The notes under the pieces: model-generated
What the model saw: only the letters and a program-made list of their open reading frames with translations
The model's database searches: none
Told to the model about the DNA's origin: nothing
Made by a program: the position numbers and the translations under genes
Assembly: GCA_030917815.1 (NCBI GenBank)
Contig: JAUPTZ010000010.1
Span: 1-64,000, forward strand
Origin: Candidatus Babelota bacterium
Lineage (GTDB): Bacteria > Babelota > Babeliae > Babelales > JAUPTZ01
DNA: 64,000 nt
Reading direction: 5' to 3'
Shown: one piece after another, positions 8,983 to 20,179 of the stretch
Layout: each line of letters starts with the position of its first letter
Position numbering within the stretch: the stretch's first letter is position 1

Positions 8983-11340
8983 ATGAAAAAACAGGAAAAC
9001 AAAACGGTAGGTGCGGCGCAAAACCGTGAAATCGCGGTCGTGCCGACCATTGATGTCGTTGTCTTTCCTCACATGGTCGTGCCACTTCTTGTTCTTGACT
9101 CAAAAATTATTGCCGGCATTCAACAGGCCATGAGAGAAGATAAAAAAGTTCTCATGCTGGCAACCAAAATGTCACCAAACAATTATGACGACGAAGGTGA
9201 GCCTATAAGCATCGAAGATCTCTTTGCGGTGGGGACTGTTGGTGAAATTATACGTCTTATGGAACTCTCTGATGGCGGCATCAAAATCCTGGTGCAAGGC
9301 GTACAAAAAGCACTGGTACACCACGTAACACCAACCGATGATGCGTTAATGGCAACCATAGAATTGATCGCCGCAACAAACGAAGATTGCAACGCAGAAA
9401 AAAGAGACTACTACGTCAAAAACATCTGCACAAGCGTCGCAAAGCTACCGGCAAACAATACATTATTTAGTCCAGATTTCACCTCCATTGTGTACCAAAT
9501 TGAAAGCCCACAAAAAGTCAGTGATTTTGTGCTCTCTCATTTAAATTTACCGGTTAATCAGGCGCAAGAACTGCTTGAAAAAGAATCGATAACACAGGTG
9601 CTTGACGCCATTTTGCACCACCTAGAACGATTGGTTGCTTCAACCGAAATTGAAGAGAAAATTCGCACCTCAACTCGTGACTCAATTAACAAATCGCAAC
9701 GAGAGTACTATTTACGCGAACAGCTTCGGGCAATACAAAAAGAGCTTGGCGATGATAGTGATTCAGATATCGAAGATTTTGAAAACAAGGGAACCGCGCT
9801 GCAATTCACCGATGAGGCTCGCACCGAATTTAATCGCCAAATCAGTCGACTCAAAAAAACGTCGAGCGATTCATTAGAAGCCACGGTTATGCGCAATCAC
9901 ATAGAATGGTTGCTTGGCATGCCATGGGGAACCACAACAAAAGATAATAATGACATCACCGTTGCTAAAAAAATATTGGATGAAGGTCACTTTGGTCTTC
10001 ATGAAGTTAAAGAACGGATTCTTGATTATCTCTCCATCAAATATTTGAAGAACGATTGCGCCAGTCCAATTTTATGCTTAGCCGGACCTCCTGGCGTTGG
10101 TAAAACTTCGCTGGGTAAATCGATCGCACAAGCCATGGGACGTACCTTTGCACGTATCGCTGTCGGCGGTGTTCACGATGAAGCCGAAGTTCGTGGCCAT
10201 CGTCGCACCTATGTTGGCGCCCTTCCCGGCCGGTTTGTACAAGCAATAAAAAAAGCCGGTAGCCTTAACCCGGTACTGCTTATCGACGAGATCGACAAAA
10301 TTGGTTCATCGCATAAAGGCGATCCGTCGGCAGCGCTTCTAGAGGCACTCGATCCGGAACAAAACAAAGCCTTTTATGATAACTATCTTGGCGTACATTT
10401 TGATTTTTCCAAAGTATTGTTTATCACAACCGCTAACGATTTGAGCACTATTCCGGGACCACTCCGCGATCGTATGGAAGTAATTCAGCTCTCCGGCTAC
10501 ACCAAAGAAGAGAAGCTGGAAATCGCCAAACGTCACCTTACGCCAAACATCGTTGTTGATTCTGGCCTTGGTCATACCGATATTGCATTCTCAAAAGATG
10601 TCATTGAAGAACTTATCACCGGATATACCCGCGAAGCAGGCGTGCGTGGCCTTTCAAAATTATTTCAAAAATTGTGTGCCAAATATGCACGCCATTACAT
10701 TGAAAACAAAAAAGGGATAAGCTTTACTAAGCGTAATCTCGTAGACCATCTCGGACCGCGTCGCATTATCGACACACTCAGATTGGGCACACACAAAGTC
10801 GGCATAACCAATGGTCTTGCGTGGACACCATATGGTGGCGAAGTGCTACAAATGGAAGCTCTTCTCATGCCGGGAACCGGTAAGCTTATTTTAACCGGCC
10901 AACTCGGTGAAGTGATGAAAGAATCGGCCCGAGCCGCAGTCAGTTATGCTCGGTCACATGCCAAAGAATTTAATATCGATGCAAAGATGTTTAGCGAATA
11001 CGATTTACATCTCCATGCACCGGCCGGCGGCATACCAAAAGATGGCCCTTCTGCAGGAATTACGTTACTTTCCTCAATATTTTCGGTATACACTGGCCGC
11101 CCGGTTAATAGCGACTACGCTATGACTGGCGAGTTAAATCTTCAGGGAAATGTAATGCCTATTGGTGGCGTGAAAGAGAAACTACTTGCCGCAAAGCAAC
11201 ATGGCTTTTCACGAGTTATTTTTCCGAAGCAAAATGAAAAAGATGTCAAAGGAATTGGAGCACTTCCTGAAGGAATAAAAATCCTCTTCGTAGAAGATGT
11301 GCAAGAGGTTCTTTCTTACGTTTTGCTACCAAAACCATAG
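8983..11340 (+). CDS. lon: ATP-dependent endopeptidase La (Lon)
   Basis: 785 aa; Walker A GPPGVGKTS, LLIDEIDK, catalytic PKDGPSAG and GGVKEK lysine. Confidence 0.97.
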   Translation: MKKQENKTVGAAQNREIAVVPTIDVVVFPHMVVPLLVLDSKIIAGIQQAMREDKKVLMLATKMSPNNYDDEGEPISIEDLFAVGTVGEIIRLMELSDGGIKILVQGVQKALVHHVTPTDDALMATIELIAATNEDCNAEKRDYYVKNICTSVAKLPANNTLFSPDFTSIVYQIESPQKVSDFVLSHLNLPVNQAQELLEKESITQVLDAILHHLERLVASTEIEEKIRTSTRDSINKSQREYYLREQLRAIQKELGDDSDSDIEDFENKGTALQFTDEARTEFNRQISRLKKTSSDSLEATVMRNHIEWLLGMPWGTTTKDNNDITVAKKILDEGHFGLHEVKERILDYLSIKYLKNDCASPILCLAGPPGVGKTSLGKSIAQAMGRTFARIAVGGVHDEAEVRGHRRTYVGALPGRFVQAIKKAGSLNPVLLIDEIDKIGSSHKGDPSAALLEALDPEQNKAFYDNYLGVHFDFSKVLFITTANDLSTIPGPLRDRMEVIQLSGYTKEEKLEIAKRHLTPNIVVDSGLGHTDIAFSKDVIEELITGYTREAGVRGLSKLFQKLCAKYARHYIENKKGISFTKRNLVDHLGPRRIIDTLRLGTHKVGITNGLAWTPYGGEVLQMEALLMPGTGKLILTGQLGEVMKESARAAVSYARSHAKEFNIDAKMFSEYDLHLHAPAGGIPKDGPSAGITLLSSIFSVYTGRPVNSDYAMTGELNLQGNVMPIGGVKEKLLAAKQHGFSRVIFPKQNEKDVKGIGALPEGIKILFVEDVQEVLSYVLLPKP

Positions 11341-11407
11341 CATTCATATTAGGATAACGATCATTGTATAGTTTAAGTAACTTACTCACCATCGTAAGGG
11401 CGCACTT

Positions 11408-14400
11408 ATGCGTAAGCAAGTATCATTAATTTTTTGCGCAATCGCTTGTCTCATATTTACTCAAAGCGTTTTTGCGATTCCGGTTGTATTTGTTGATGGA
11501 CTTCTTCTACCAAGCACTACGCGACTCTTCTCTCCTACAGAGCAGAAAATACAGCGCCAGATGATCTCCTACCACTCAGCACAAGAGCCGGTAGCGTTCT
11601 TATTAAAAATGGATGATGACGCGACGACTGCGTGGGGAGTAACCGCGACGGTTACTCAATACGTGCCAGAAGATGGGGTAAAAAAAACCGATCCAACGTT
11701 TACTATCACCTCAAAAGATATTATCCAAATCTACAACCCACGAGATGCAATTAAAGAAACACCACTACCCAATTCACCTACCAAAGAAACAAGGCTTGAA
11801 GTCAGCCCTAGCAGCTGTGGCATCTATAAAGACGCGCCACTCTTCAATCGCTTATCCCCAAAAACAGTTGAAGATATCTATGAAATGCTTGGCCGTCGCT
11901 ATAAAACAAAAGCACTTCATAAGGAATTGCTCGGAATAACTTCCTGTAATCAATTCATTCAAACCATGGTTGATCGACTGAATCTTGAAATTACACCGGC
12001 CCGCGCCCTTGAATTCTTAACGCAAAATTCAACTATCCAAAACAAACTCAAGCTGCTCGTAGAAAGCATTTTTCAACAAAATAGAGCGGCAAACATTAAC
12101 AGCGATGACAGCAACGATCTTCCAACGCAATTTCGTGAACAACTCGAAGCGTTACAGCTTCCTGAGCTAACCGCCAACTTTTTGTTTGATATGATTGACC
12201 GCTATGAAAGAAGCAAACAAAATCAGCTTGAAGGCCCTGGCCTTGAAACCTATCTACGCTTTGCCCTCGCTCTTCCCTGGGCCGACGCCGCCTCAACCGA
12301 ACCGGAAATGTTCGATCTGGACACGGTAGCAGAAGCACTTAATGAATACCAGTACGGCATGGATCAAGTAAAAGATATCGTGCTGACCCACTTAGCACTG
12401 CGCATGGTATGTCCAGGAGGGACCCCGCTCGTGCTCTGCCTCGTTGGCGCACCCGGCACCGGAAAAACCTCGATTTGCACCCATATTGCGCAAGCACTGA
12501 ATAAAAAAATGTACCGCATCAGCCTTGCCGGTGTACACGCACAGTCAGATATCACCGGCGTAAGTCGCTCATATTTGAATGCGTCAGAAGGTAAAATCTT
12601 GCGAGGACTCAAAACAATGCAAAGCGCATCTGGCGTAGTCTTGCTTGATGAAATCGATAAGATGGGTAACGAAAATAAATGGCATGGTTCGCCGGCAGAT
12701 GCGCTTTTGCACGCGCTAGACCCGGAACAAAATACGGCATTTTTTGATGACTACCTAAGCATCCCCTTTAATATCTCAAAAATTCTTTTCATTGCAACAG
12801 CGAACAACGAGCGGGAAATTCCAAGCGCATTACGTGATCGTATGACCATCGTGCAAGTACCTTCGTATACTCGTGCCGAAAAGATTGAGATTGCTCAAAC
12901 AAAGATCATCCCTCGCCTCTTGAAGAAGATCGGTTTAATGAGTCAAAAGCCATCGTTTAGCAACGAAGTTATTGGCACCATTATCGATAAATATACATTC
13001 GAAGATGGGCTGCGTGGGTTAACCAATCAACTCAACTTCCTCATTGGAAAATTTGCACGCGGTTACCTGCGCAACGAAACAATTACGTTTACTCCCGATA
13101 ATCTTATCTCATTCCTTGGCTTGGCTCACAACAACTTAGCTCAGTTCAAACGCAAGGCAAAAGAAATTGAACCATACCTCTCGCCACTCGCACGTAAAAA
13201 ACTGTTTGAAGCTATCGATGCCTTCGATGTTGCTCGTGAGCGCACCGATACGCATGAGCAGCTACGAGCCTACATCGCTGCCTTCCTTGCCATTCCATGG
13301 GCACCAGAAGTTGATACCACCAACTATGATCTGGTAACGGTTGCACAAGCAATAGAAAAAACACACTATGGCGCCGATGAAGTAGAAGAATCGATTCTTG
13401 ATTACCTCACTCTTGCACAGCGCAACACCGACAAGAGCGCTGGCACCGTGCTTTGCTTATACGGGCCGCCCGGCGTTGGTAAAACATCGATCGCTCAAGC
13501 GCTTGCCACCGCTCTTAACAAAAAACTTATTCGCGTCTCAATGGGCAGCATAACCTCGTCGCTCGATATCCGTGGTATTGCATCGGAATACCGCAATAGT
13601 CATGCCGGTGTTATTGCGCAAGCATTGATTGATAGTGGCTCGAAAAACACACTGATTGTTCTTGATGAAATCGATAAGATTCCTCACATTTCCATCGCGA
13701 ACACCTTGCTTGATGTACTCGACCCATCGCAGAACACTGCCTTTGTTGATGATTATTTAGGCGTGCCAATTGATCTCTCAAACGTGTTGTTTGTCGCAAC
13801 AGCCAACGATTTTCAAAATATTCCCTACCCTCTCTATGACCGCCTAACAATCATAGAGATGCCAGGCTACTCAGAACGGCAGAAAGTTGAGATTGCACAA
13901 AACTACTTACTCCCAAAACTGTATGCACAAAACGGGATTACCGATTTATCATTTATAACACCAGAACTGCTTCACGCCGTTGTATTTAACTACACCAAGG
14001 AAACCGGTGTTCGCCAGCTCAATAAGCGCCTCAAAACAATTGTCGCTCGATATCTACGCAATCAGAATAACAACATAACACCGGAAAACTTAGAGACGGT
14101 CTTGGGCGAACCAATTCTACATGATGCGATCTCCCGAGCCGATACCGTGGGCACTTGCAACGGCCTCTACTGGAGTATGGGTGGCGGTGGCGTATTGCTC
14201 ATCCAAGTTACGATGGCCAAAGGAAAAGGCGAAATTAAAATTAGCGGTCTTGCAAAAGAAGACATGCAGGAATCGGCACGAGCTGCGCTCAGCTACGTCA
14301 AAACAAACTTCGCTAACATCATGGCCACCTACGCACCAAAAGTATCACTACAGAACACAACAAGCCTGGACAAGCTTGATATTAATATCCACGTAATGCG

Positions 14401-14749
14401 CGGCGCCATCCCTAAATCAGGCCCATCGGCCGGCCTTGCGTTTGGCACTGCACTGATCTCAGCATTAACCGGTCGCCCAACACGACATGATTACGCAATG
14501 ACCGGTGAAATTGATCTCTTTGGTAACGCATTTGCAATTGGCGGACTCGATCAAAAACTTGAGGGAGCGCGTAGCCTTGGTATCAAGCATGTATTGGTAC
14601 CGGAAGAAAACAGAGCCAGCATTGAAGCGCTCAAGGAGATGCCGGCCGGTATTGATATTACGTTTGTACAAACCATTGATGACGTGCTAACACAGATTTT
14701 GCTGCCAGCCACCGTTGATACTAGTTCACTGTTTACCGCTGTTGCTTAG
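11408..14749 (+). CDS. Lon-family protease with signal peptide and two tandem AAA+ modules
   Basis: 1113 aa; signal peptide MRKQVSLIFCAIACLIFTQSVFA; Walker A GAPGTGKTS and GPPGVGKTS; Walker B VVLLDEIDK and LIVLDEIDK; protease PKSGPSAG and GGLDQK. Confidence 0.9.
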   Translation: MRKQVSLIFCAIACLIFTQSVFAIPVVFVDGLLLPSTTRLFSPTEQKIQRQMISYHSAQEPVAFLLKMDDDATTAWGVTATVTQYVPEDGVKKTDPTFTITSKDIIQIYNPRDAIKETPLPNSPTKETRLEVSPSSCGIYKDAPLFNRLSPKTVEDIYEMLGRRYKTKALHKELLGITSCNQFIQTMVDRLNLEITPARALEFLTQNSTIQNKLKLLVESIFQQNRAANINSDDSNDLPTQFREQLEALQLPELTANFLFDMIDRYERSKQNQLEGPGLETYLRFALALPWADAASTEPEMFDLDTVAEALNEYQYGMDQVKDIVLTHLALRMVCPGGTPLVLCLVGAPGTGKTSICTHIAQALNKKMYRISLAGVHAQSDITGVSRSYLNASEGKILRGLKTMQSASGVVLLDEIDKMGNENKWHGSPADALLHALDPEQNTAFFDDYLSIPFNISKILFIATANNEREIPSALRDRMTIVQVPSYTRAEKIEIAQTKIIPRLLKKIGLMSQKPSFSNEVIGTIIDKYTFEDGLRGLTNQLNFLIGKFARGYLRNETITFTPDNLISFLGLAHNNLAQFKRKAKEIEPYLSPLARKKLFEAIDAFDVARERTDTHEQLRAYIAAFLAIPWAPEVDTTNYDLVTVAQAIEKTHYGADEVEESILDYLTLAQRNTDKSAGTVLCLYGPPGVGKTSIAQALATALNKKLIRVSMGSITSSLDIRGIASEYRNSHAGVIAQALIDSGSKNTLIVLDEIDKIPHISIANTLLDVLDPSQNTAFVDDYLGVPIDLSNVLFVATANDFQNIPYPLYDRLTIIEMPGYSERQKVEIAQNYLLPKLYAQNGITDLSFITPELLHAVVFNYTKETGVRQLNKRLKTIVARYLRNQNNNITPENLETVLGEPILHDAISRADTVGTCNGLYWSMGGGGVLLIQVTMAKGKGEIKISGLAKEDMQESARAALSYVKTNFANIMATYAPKVSLQNTTSLDKLDINIHVMRGAIPKSGPSAGLAFGTALISALTGRPTRHDYAMTGEIDLFGNAFAIGGLDQKLEGARSLGIKHVLVPEENRASIEALKEMPAGIDITFVQTIDDVLTQILLPATVDTSSLFTAVA

Positions 14750-14838
14750 CAAGCCCCTAAACTATTGCCTCGGCCGCGCTATTCTTACCATCCTACTCGA
14801 ATCAACGACACGGAGCACCACCTACAAAGGTCACGTCT

Positions 14839-15651
14839 ATGCTCTATCGCATCTTCTGGCACGCCCTACGTGCCACACCAACTACCCTTCTCACGCTGAC
14901 TACCACTACCGCCACCCTAGCTCCTATTGCCAATCCCACCGCTCCGTACGCCAGCCTCACACCAGACCCCTACTTCCTCAATGAACACTACGATCTCACC
15001 GCTCCTTTTCAACTCAGAACCTTCCTTGACATCAGCCTGCCAAGCATTCACAGGAACCTGTTTGGCCTCGTTGTTGCTCTACCAGCCACCACACCAGAAC
15101 CACAGCGGCTCGGCTCCCAAATAGCTGCGGTCCTTGCGCAACTCGACCTTCCAGCCTATGTCATTACCACCGATAGTCCGATTAATAGGCCGGCCCGCAC
15201 ATTAACCTGCGTGTTTTTTAATCAACCAACAGGACGCAGAATGCCATTACTAATCGCAGGACTGAGCCTCTTGCTGTGCATGGTAACCGGAGCACTAGCC
15301 TGGCAAACCCAAGTATCGACCCAGAGGCCGGCCGTAGCGAATATAGCAGGCCTAAACACAAAGCGGCCGATTCCTCGGCAAGAGAAAATCGACCACCTTG
15401 TCTATCAACCTATTGCCGCTGCCGTGACGGCTCATCAAGCCTCATGTCAACTTATCAAACTGATTGGGGAACCAAAGAGTACTGCGGTTCATTTTGTTAC
15501 CTGCAACCCGGCGCATCTCACTATCGTACGCACAATGTTTGAAATGGCGACTCAATCACCATGGAGCACAAGCACCCCACGATATCAGGCAGGCTACCCG
15601 GCACTCTATAAAGCGATGCTTAACGCTAACGCCACAAAATTAATCGTCTGA
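14839..15651 (+). CDS. hypothetical membrane protein
   Basis: 270 aa; internal TM MPLLIAGLSLLLCMVTGALAW. Confidence 0.6.
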   Translation: MLYRIFWHALRATPTTLLTLTTTTATLAPIANPTAPYASLTPDPYFLNEHYDLTAPFQLRTFLDISLPSIHRNLFGLVVALPATTPEPQRLGSQIAAVLAQLDLPAYVITTDSPINRPARTLTCVFFNQPTGRRMPLLIAGLSLLLCMVTGALAWQTQVSTQRPAVANIAGLNTKRPIPRQEKIDHLVYQPIAAAVTAHQASCQLIKLIGEPKSTAVHFVTCNPAHLTIVRTMFEMATQSPWSTSTPRYQAGYPALYKAMLNANATKLIV

Positions 15652-17541
15652 TACGATTCGTTGGCGCTTATTTCGTAACTCCCTGACTCTCTGAACTTCT
15701 AGCTCTTCTGCATACGTAGTAGTCCACACGCTAATATGTACAGAACATTCATCTCGATAGCTATCATGTACCGTTGCTATATCACTTAAGCTTTGAATGA
15801 TAATCTTCCCACCATCAAACGAAGCAGAGGCTAGATACCGTATCAATAACGTTATACATCGAGGTGTTAAAGACTCAAACTGACATCCGATAGAACCTAG
15901 CTGAGAATACACATACATTTCTGCCAACCCCGCTGTCATGAGCCTTTCAATATTATTTTCAGCAAATGTAAGAAGTTTCCCAGCATTTACCTCATTGCTA
16001 CAAGCAAAGGTATTATAATCCTCGACCTCAACCTCCTGTACAAAAAAAGTCTCTAACAGATCATCAAGCTCTAGACTCGCCCGATCCGATGCTTCTGCCG
16101 TAAATAGTGTCGGCGACTGTAGTGGAATGCGATTAAACAGTGGCGCAACAGTAGACAATGTTGGCACAGGAAGACAATCACCTATCGTTAAATCATCGAT
16201 TTTCTTCGTAATAAAATCTAACAAAGTTGAAGTCTGTGAGTATGAGTACGCCGATCGAAGGTGCTCGGACCTACTCTGCAATAGACGAAAAACAGCTTGA
16301 TTCTGGCTTTCATCGCTTCCAATAAACAGCAGATCAATGAGCTTTTTTTGATATTCCACCCAAGCGTCTTCCCTCATTTTATTAGCTCCTAGCTGCGCAT
16401 CAAAGAAAGCACAATAAGATAGGAATTCACCACGATACCACTCTAAACAAGCCGAAGTATTACTCTGCAAACACAAGCGAAGCGCATCAGCAACCATTGT
16501 AATAACATAAGGTTTTTCCCTACAAGCGATCACCAATTGCGAAGCGGACCCCACGCTAGCTAAAGCAGCAGCTTGTAACAGCTCAACGTACCAAGGAGCA
16601 ACAATCTTAATAGCCACCAAATCCACCCCATATGAAGATATCCTTTTTTGGATCTCATCTTCGGATGCTAAGTAAAAAATAAACTTAACTCCTGGCCTAT
16701 TATAAGTACCAGATTTTTTAGAAACCATTCCGCCGCCATTCGAGCCTGATGATACACCACCAGCCCTTTTAGCATAGCTAATGGCATCCGCCCCTCCCCC
16801 TGACAGCACTCCACCACAAATACCAGAAACTTTTTTAATCGCTACTTTTTCGCCAGTAGGACCGGCCTTAGCCGGAGCACCAGCGTGCATTGACCGCTCC
16901 CCAAGCGCAGGCCTATTTTGAACAATGCCATACCGCTGCAAAAACGCAGACAAACATGGCGTATCTTTCGCTTCAGCCGCGCCATTACCCACTAAATAAC
17001 CGTTCGTAATCATCCAGCACAACATGCTCTTGATTTCCTGCGCCCCCACCTCCTTAGATTCTCCGGTAGGCGCACCTTCAAGCCGCTTAAGTAGGACCTC
17101 CATAAGCTGGGCGACGGAGGCTGTGGATGAATTCGTGTTTTTCACACCACCGGCCGTAAGCATGCCCGCGGTCTCAAGAATGCTACTTAAAGCCTTAAGA
17201 CAATGAGCAAAGAAAGGAAAGTAGAACCCCGGATCACTCTCAGGAGTATTCTCGAAAACTCTAAGATTATATACGATTATAAGCCGAAACAGACGGTTAC
17301 CAAGCTTTGGCTGTTTTTTGACCTCCTCAGCCCAGTGGTTCAATATACTTTTCCACCCTTCAAGCGAGCATTTATCTGCCGCCTCGAAAACCTCTGTTGT
17401 TATATTAGCTGGATCGGCATTAGTCAAAATCCCAAAAATATCAGGCAAGCAAGAAGAAGCCCCGTCTGATGGCCGAACCTGAAACGGCAATCCCAAAAAA
17501 ATTACTACACCAAACAATATGAATTTATTAACGCACCTCAT
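15640..17541 (-). CDS. secreted hypothetical protein
   Basis: start at MRCVNKFILFGVVIFLGLPFQV preceded by GGGGGG RBS; the longest ORF starts at 17607. Confidence 0.7.
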   Translation of the reverse strand: MRCVNKFILFGVVIFLGLPFQVRPSDGASSCLPDIFGILTNADPANITTEVFEAADKCSLEGWKSILNHWAEEVKKQPKLGNRLFRLIIVYNLRVFENTPESDPGFYFPFFAHCLKALSSILETAGMLTAGGVKNTNSSTASVAQLMEVLLKRLEGAPTGESKEVGAQEIKSMLCWMITNGYLVGNGAAEAKDTPCLSAFLQRYGIVQNRPALGERSMHAGAPAKAGPTGEKVAIKKVSGICGGVLSGGGADAISYAKRAGGVSSGSNGGGMVSKKSGTYNRPGVKFIFYLASEDEIQKRISSYGVDLVAIKIVAPWYVELLQAAALASVGSASQLVIACREKPYVITMVADALRLCLQSNTSACLEWYRGEFLSYCAFFDAQLGANKMREDAWVEYQKKLIDLLFIGSDESQNQAVFRLLQSRSEHLRSAYSYSQTSTLLDFITKKIDDLTIGDCLPVPTLSTVAPLFNRIPLQSPTLFTAEASDRASLELDDLLETFFVQEVEVEDYNTFACSNEVNAGKLLTFAENNIERLMTAGLAEMYVYSQLGSIGCQFESLTPRCITLLIRYLASASFDGGKIIIQSLSDIATVHDSYRDECSVHISVWTTTYAEELEVQRVRELRNKRQRIVSDD

Positions 17542-17820
17542 AGATCCCCCCCACTGACCGCCAAAACACCATCCTCTGGCTGTAAATATACTATACTTGA
17601 AGGACAAAGGGTGCCTGGGCAGGTATCAAATGTCAATACGTCAACACAGGCGGTCGCTAAGAGATGCCTCTTAGCTAATGAGGGCTCAATTTGCAGTCCC
17701 TACCAACCTCTGCTATTATTTACGGGCGTGAAAGCCTAGTTGTTTCCACGTTTTTTAGTATATGTATCATTCCTAAACCGATGGCAGGTCCGCCTGGCAT
17801 CATCGAAACGAAACTCAAAC

Positions 17821-19629
17821 ATGCTTAAAAGTACGATTGACGCGAAAGCGACTCAACTCTTAAACGAAGAACTGATTCAAGACCAGTTTACGTTATCGCC
17901 AAAAGAAGAGGCATCTTTAAACGAACTCTACCAACAACACGGCGCAGTCTTTGCTCCGGGCCAATTGTTCACCGGCAAGGTACTCAGCCGTAGCAACAGT
18001 GGCATGGTAGTAGACGTTGCCTTCAAATCATATGGCACTATTCCTATGAACGAATTCAACTCTCAAGAACTCGCCCTTCTTGTCGAAGGTGCTTCTATTG
18101 AAGTATTAGTCGACCGCCTTGAAGATGAAAACGGCTCAGTAGTATTGTCATACCAAAAAGCTAAATCAATGAAGGCTTGGGACCGCATTGTCGATCTTGC
18201 AAAAGAAGACAAGCCGGTTTCAGGTATCGTTCTTGGTAAAGTTAAAGGTGGTCTTAACGTTGACATTGGTATCCCAGCTTTCCTTCCTGGCTCGCAAGTA
18301 GATATGCAACGTATCAACGATTTCGACCAATTCGTTGGCCAAGAAATCGTATGTAAGATTTTAAAAATCAACAAAAAACGTGGCAATGTTATTATTTCTC
18401 GTCGTCGCTACCTTGAAAGTGAACGTCAAGCTAATAAGTCAAAAGTCATGACCACTATTGTCGAAGGACAAGTAATACAAGGTATCGCTAAGAACATCAC
18501 CAACTACGGTGTGTTTGTTGATATCGGTGGCGTAGACGGCTTGCTTCACATTACCGATATGTCATGGGGTCGCGTAAGCCACCCAAGCGAATTGGTAAAG
18601 ATTGGCGACACTATCACCGTTAAAGTTATCGGCCTTGACCGTGAACATGAAAAAATCTCTCTTGGTATCAAGCAACTCTCAAGCAACCCTTGGGACGAAG
18701 TTGAGAAGAAATACCCTATCGGCAGCACGCTGACCGGCAAGGTTTCAAGCATTACCGAATACGGTTTGTTTGTAGAAATCTCTCCTGGCGTTGAAGGCTT
18801 GGTCCATATTTCCGAAGTTTCATGGACAGAACGTATTACCAACTTACACCGTCATTTCCAAATCGGTAAAGAGGTAACCGTTGTCGTCATTACGCTCGAC
18901 AAGCAAAATCGCCGTATGTCTCTGAGTATCAAGCAATTGACACCAGATCCATGGCAAACAATTACTGCTAAATACAAAGTTGGCGATCGCATCTCTGGCA
19001 AAATCAGCAATGTGACCGACTTCGGTGTGTTTGTAGAACTTTCCGACGGTATTGATGGCTTGGTACACGTATCAGATATTTCGTGGACCGATCATATCAC
19101 TCACCCAAGTGAACATTACAAGAAAGCCGACGTTGTTGAAGCGATCGTCTTGTCTATCGATACCGACAGCAAGAAGATCTCTCTTGGCATCAAGCAACTG
19201 CAAAATGATCCTTGGAATTCGGTAGAAACCGTACATCCAGTAGGCTCAACTGTTGATGGCGCCGTTTCAAAAATAACCAGTTTTGGTGCTTTTGTTCGTC
19301 TCCAAAGCGGCCTTGAAGGCTTGATCCACAGTTCAGAATTGGCTGAAGGATCGAACATTAAGGTTGGCGAGCCTGTTCGTTGCAAAGTAATCAAGATCAA
19401 CACCGATGATCGTAAGCTTGGCTTATCAATCAGAGCGTTAGATCCTGGCTACGTTGCACCACATGCACAACAATCTGCAGATACGGCTGAACGTCGCAAA
19501 CAACAGCAACAAGATGCAGTTGCACGCAAGAAAGCCACTGAAGCTAAGCCTGCAGTTACTTCAATGAAGTCTGTACTGCAACAAGCTCTTCAAGAACATG
19601 CTGACCGCGTAAAAGCAGATAAGGAATAG
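17821..19629 (+). CDS. rpsA: 30S ribosomal protein S1
   Basis: multiple S1 RNA-binding repeats (GxVxxITxYGxFVxxxxGxxGLxHxSE); start at MLKSTIDAK. Confidence 0.95.
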   Translation: MLKSTIDAKATQLLNEELIQDQFTLSPKEEASLNELYQQHGAVFAPGQLFTGKVLSRSNSGMVVDVAFKSYGTIPMNEFNSQELALLVEGASIEVLVDRLEDENGSVVLSYQKAKSMKAWDRIVDLAKEDKPVSGIVLGKVKGGLNVDIGIPAFLPGSQVDMQRINDFDQFVGQEIVCKILKINKKRGNVIISRRRYLESERQANKSKVMTTIVEGQVIQGIAKNITNYGVFVDIGGVDGLLHITDMSWGRVSHPSELVKIGDTITVKVIGLDREHEKISLGIKQLSSNPWDEVEKKYPIGSTLTGKVSSITEYGLFVEISPGVEGLVHISEVSWTERITNLHRHFQIGKEVTVVVITLDKQNRRMSLSIKQLTPDPWQTITAKYKVGDRISGKISNVTDFGVFVELSDGIDGLVHVSDISWTDHITHPSEHYKKADVVEAIVLSIDTDSKKISLGIKQLQNDPWNSVETVHPVGSTVDGAVSKITSFGAFVRLQSGLEGLIHSSELAEGSNIKVGEPVRCKVIKINTDDRKLGLSIRALDPGYVAPHAQQSADTAERRKQQQQDAVARKKATEAKPAVTSMKSVLQQALQEHADRVKADKE

Positions 19630-19630
19630 T

Positions 19631-20041
19631 ATGATCGAAAGAACATTCGGACTCATTAAACCAGACGCAGTAGCGGCCGGCCATACCGGTGCAATCATCA
19701 GCCGTATTGAAAAAGAAGGCTTTAAGATTGTAGGTATGAAAAAAATGACCATTTCTCGCCCTCAAGCAGAAGTGTTCTATGGTGTTCATAAGGCTCGTCC
19801 GTTTTATGAAGAGTTGGTAACGTTCATCACTTCAGGCCCAGTAATAGCCCTTGCTCTTGAAAAAGACGGCGCTATTAAAGCATGGCGTGACTTGATGGGT
19901 GCTACTAACCCGGCACAAGCGGCTGAAGGTACTTTGCGTAAGCAATTTGCTATCAGCATCGGTCAAAATGCTACTCATGGTTCCGACCCGGCAGAAACAG
20001 CACCGTTTGAATTGGTGCTGTTCTTCCCCGAAATCATGTAA
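19631..20041 (+). CDS. ndk: nucleoside diphosphate kinase
   Basis: 136 aa; ERTFGLIKPDAV, NATHGSD active-site histidine motif. Confidence 0.97.
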   Translation: MIERTFGLIKPDAVAAGHTGAIISRIEKEGFKIVGMKKMTISRPQAEVFYGVHKARPFYEELVTFITSGPVIALALEKDGAIKAWRDLMGATNPAQAAEGTLRKQFAISIGQNATHGSDPAETAPFELVLFFPEIM

Positions 20042-20066
20042 CTGATTGTAGAAATCAGCATAATTT

Positions 20067-20103
20067 AGAGGCGGTATTACTCTTACTGGGTAATCCCGCC
20101 TCT
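20067..20103 (+). terminator. probable intrinsic terminator after rpsA-ndk
   Basis: AGAGGCGG(T)ATTAC...GTAATCCCGCCTCT hairpin. Confidence 0.65.
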
Positions 20104-20179
20104 CTGTATTCTGGCATCTTTATGAGTATTTCTGGTACACTATTAGGGCAAATCATTACTAATTACCTGAGAGGTTTTT

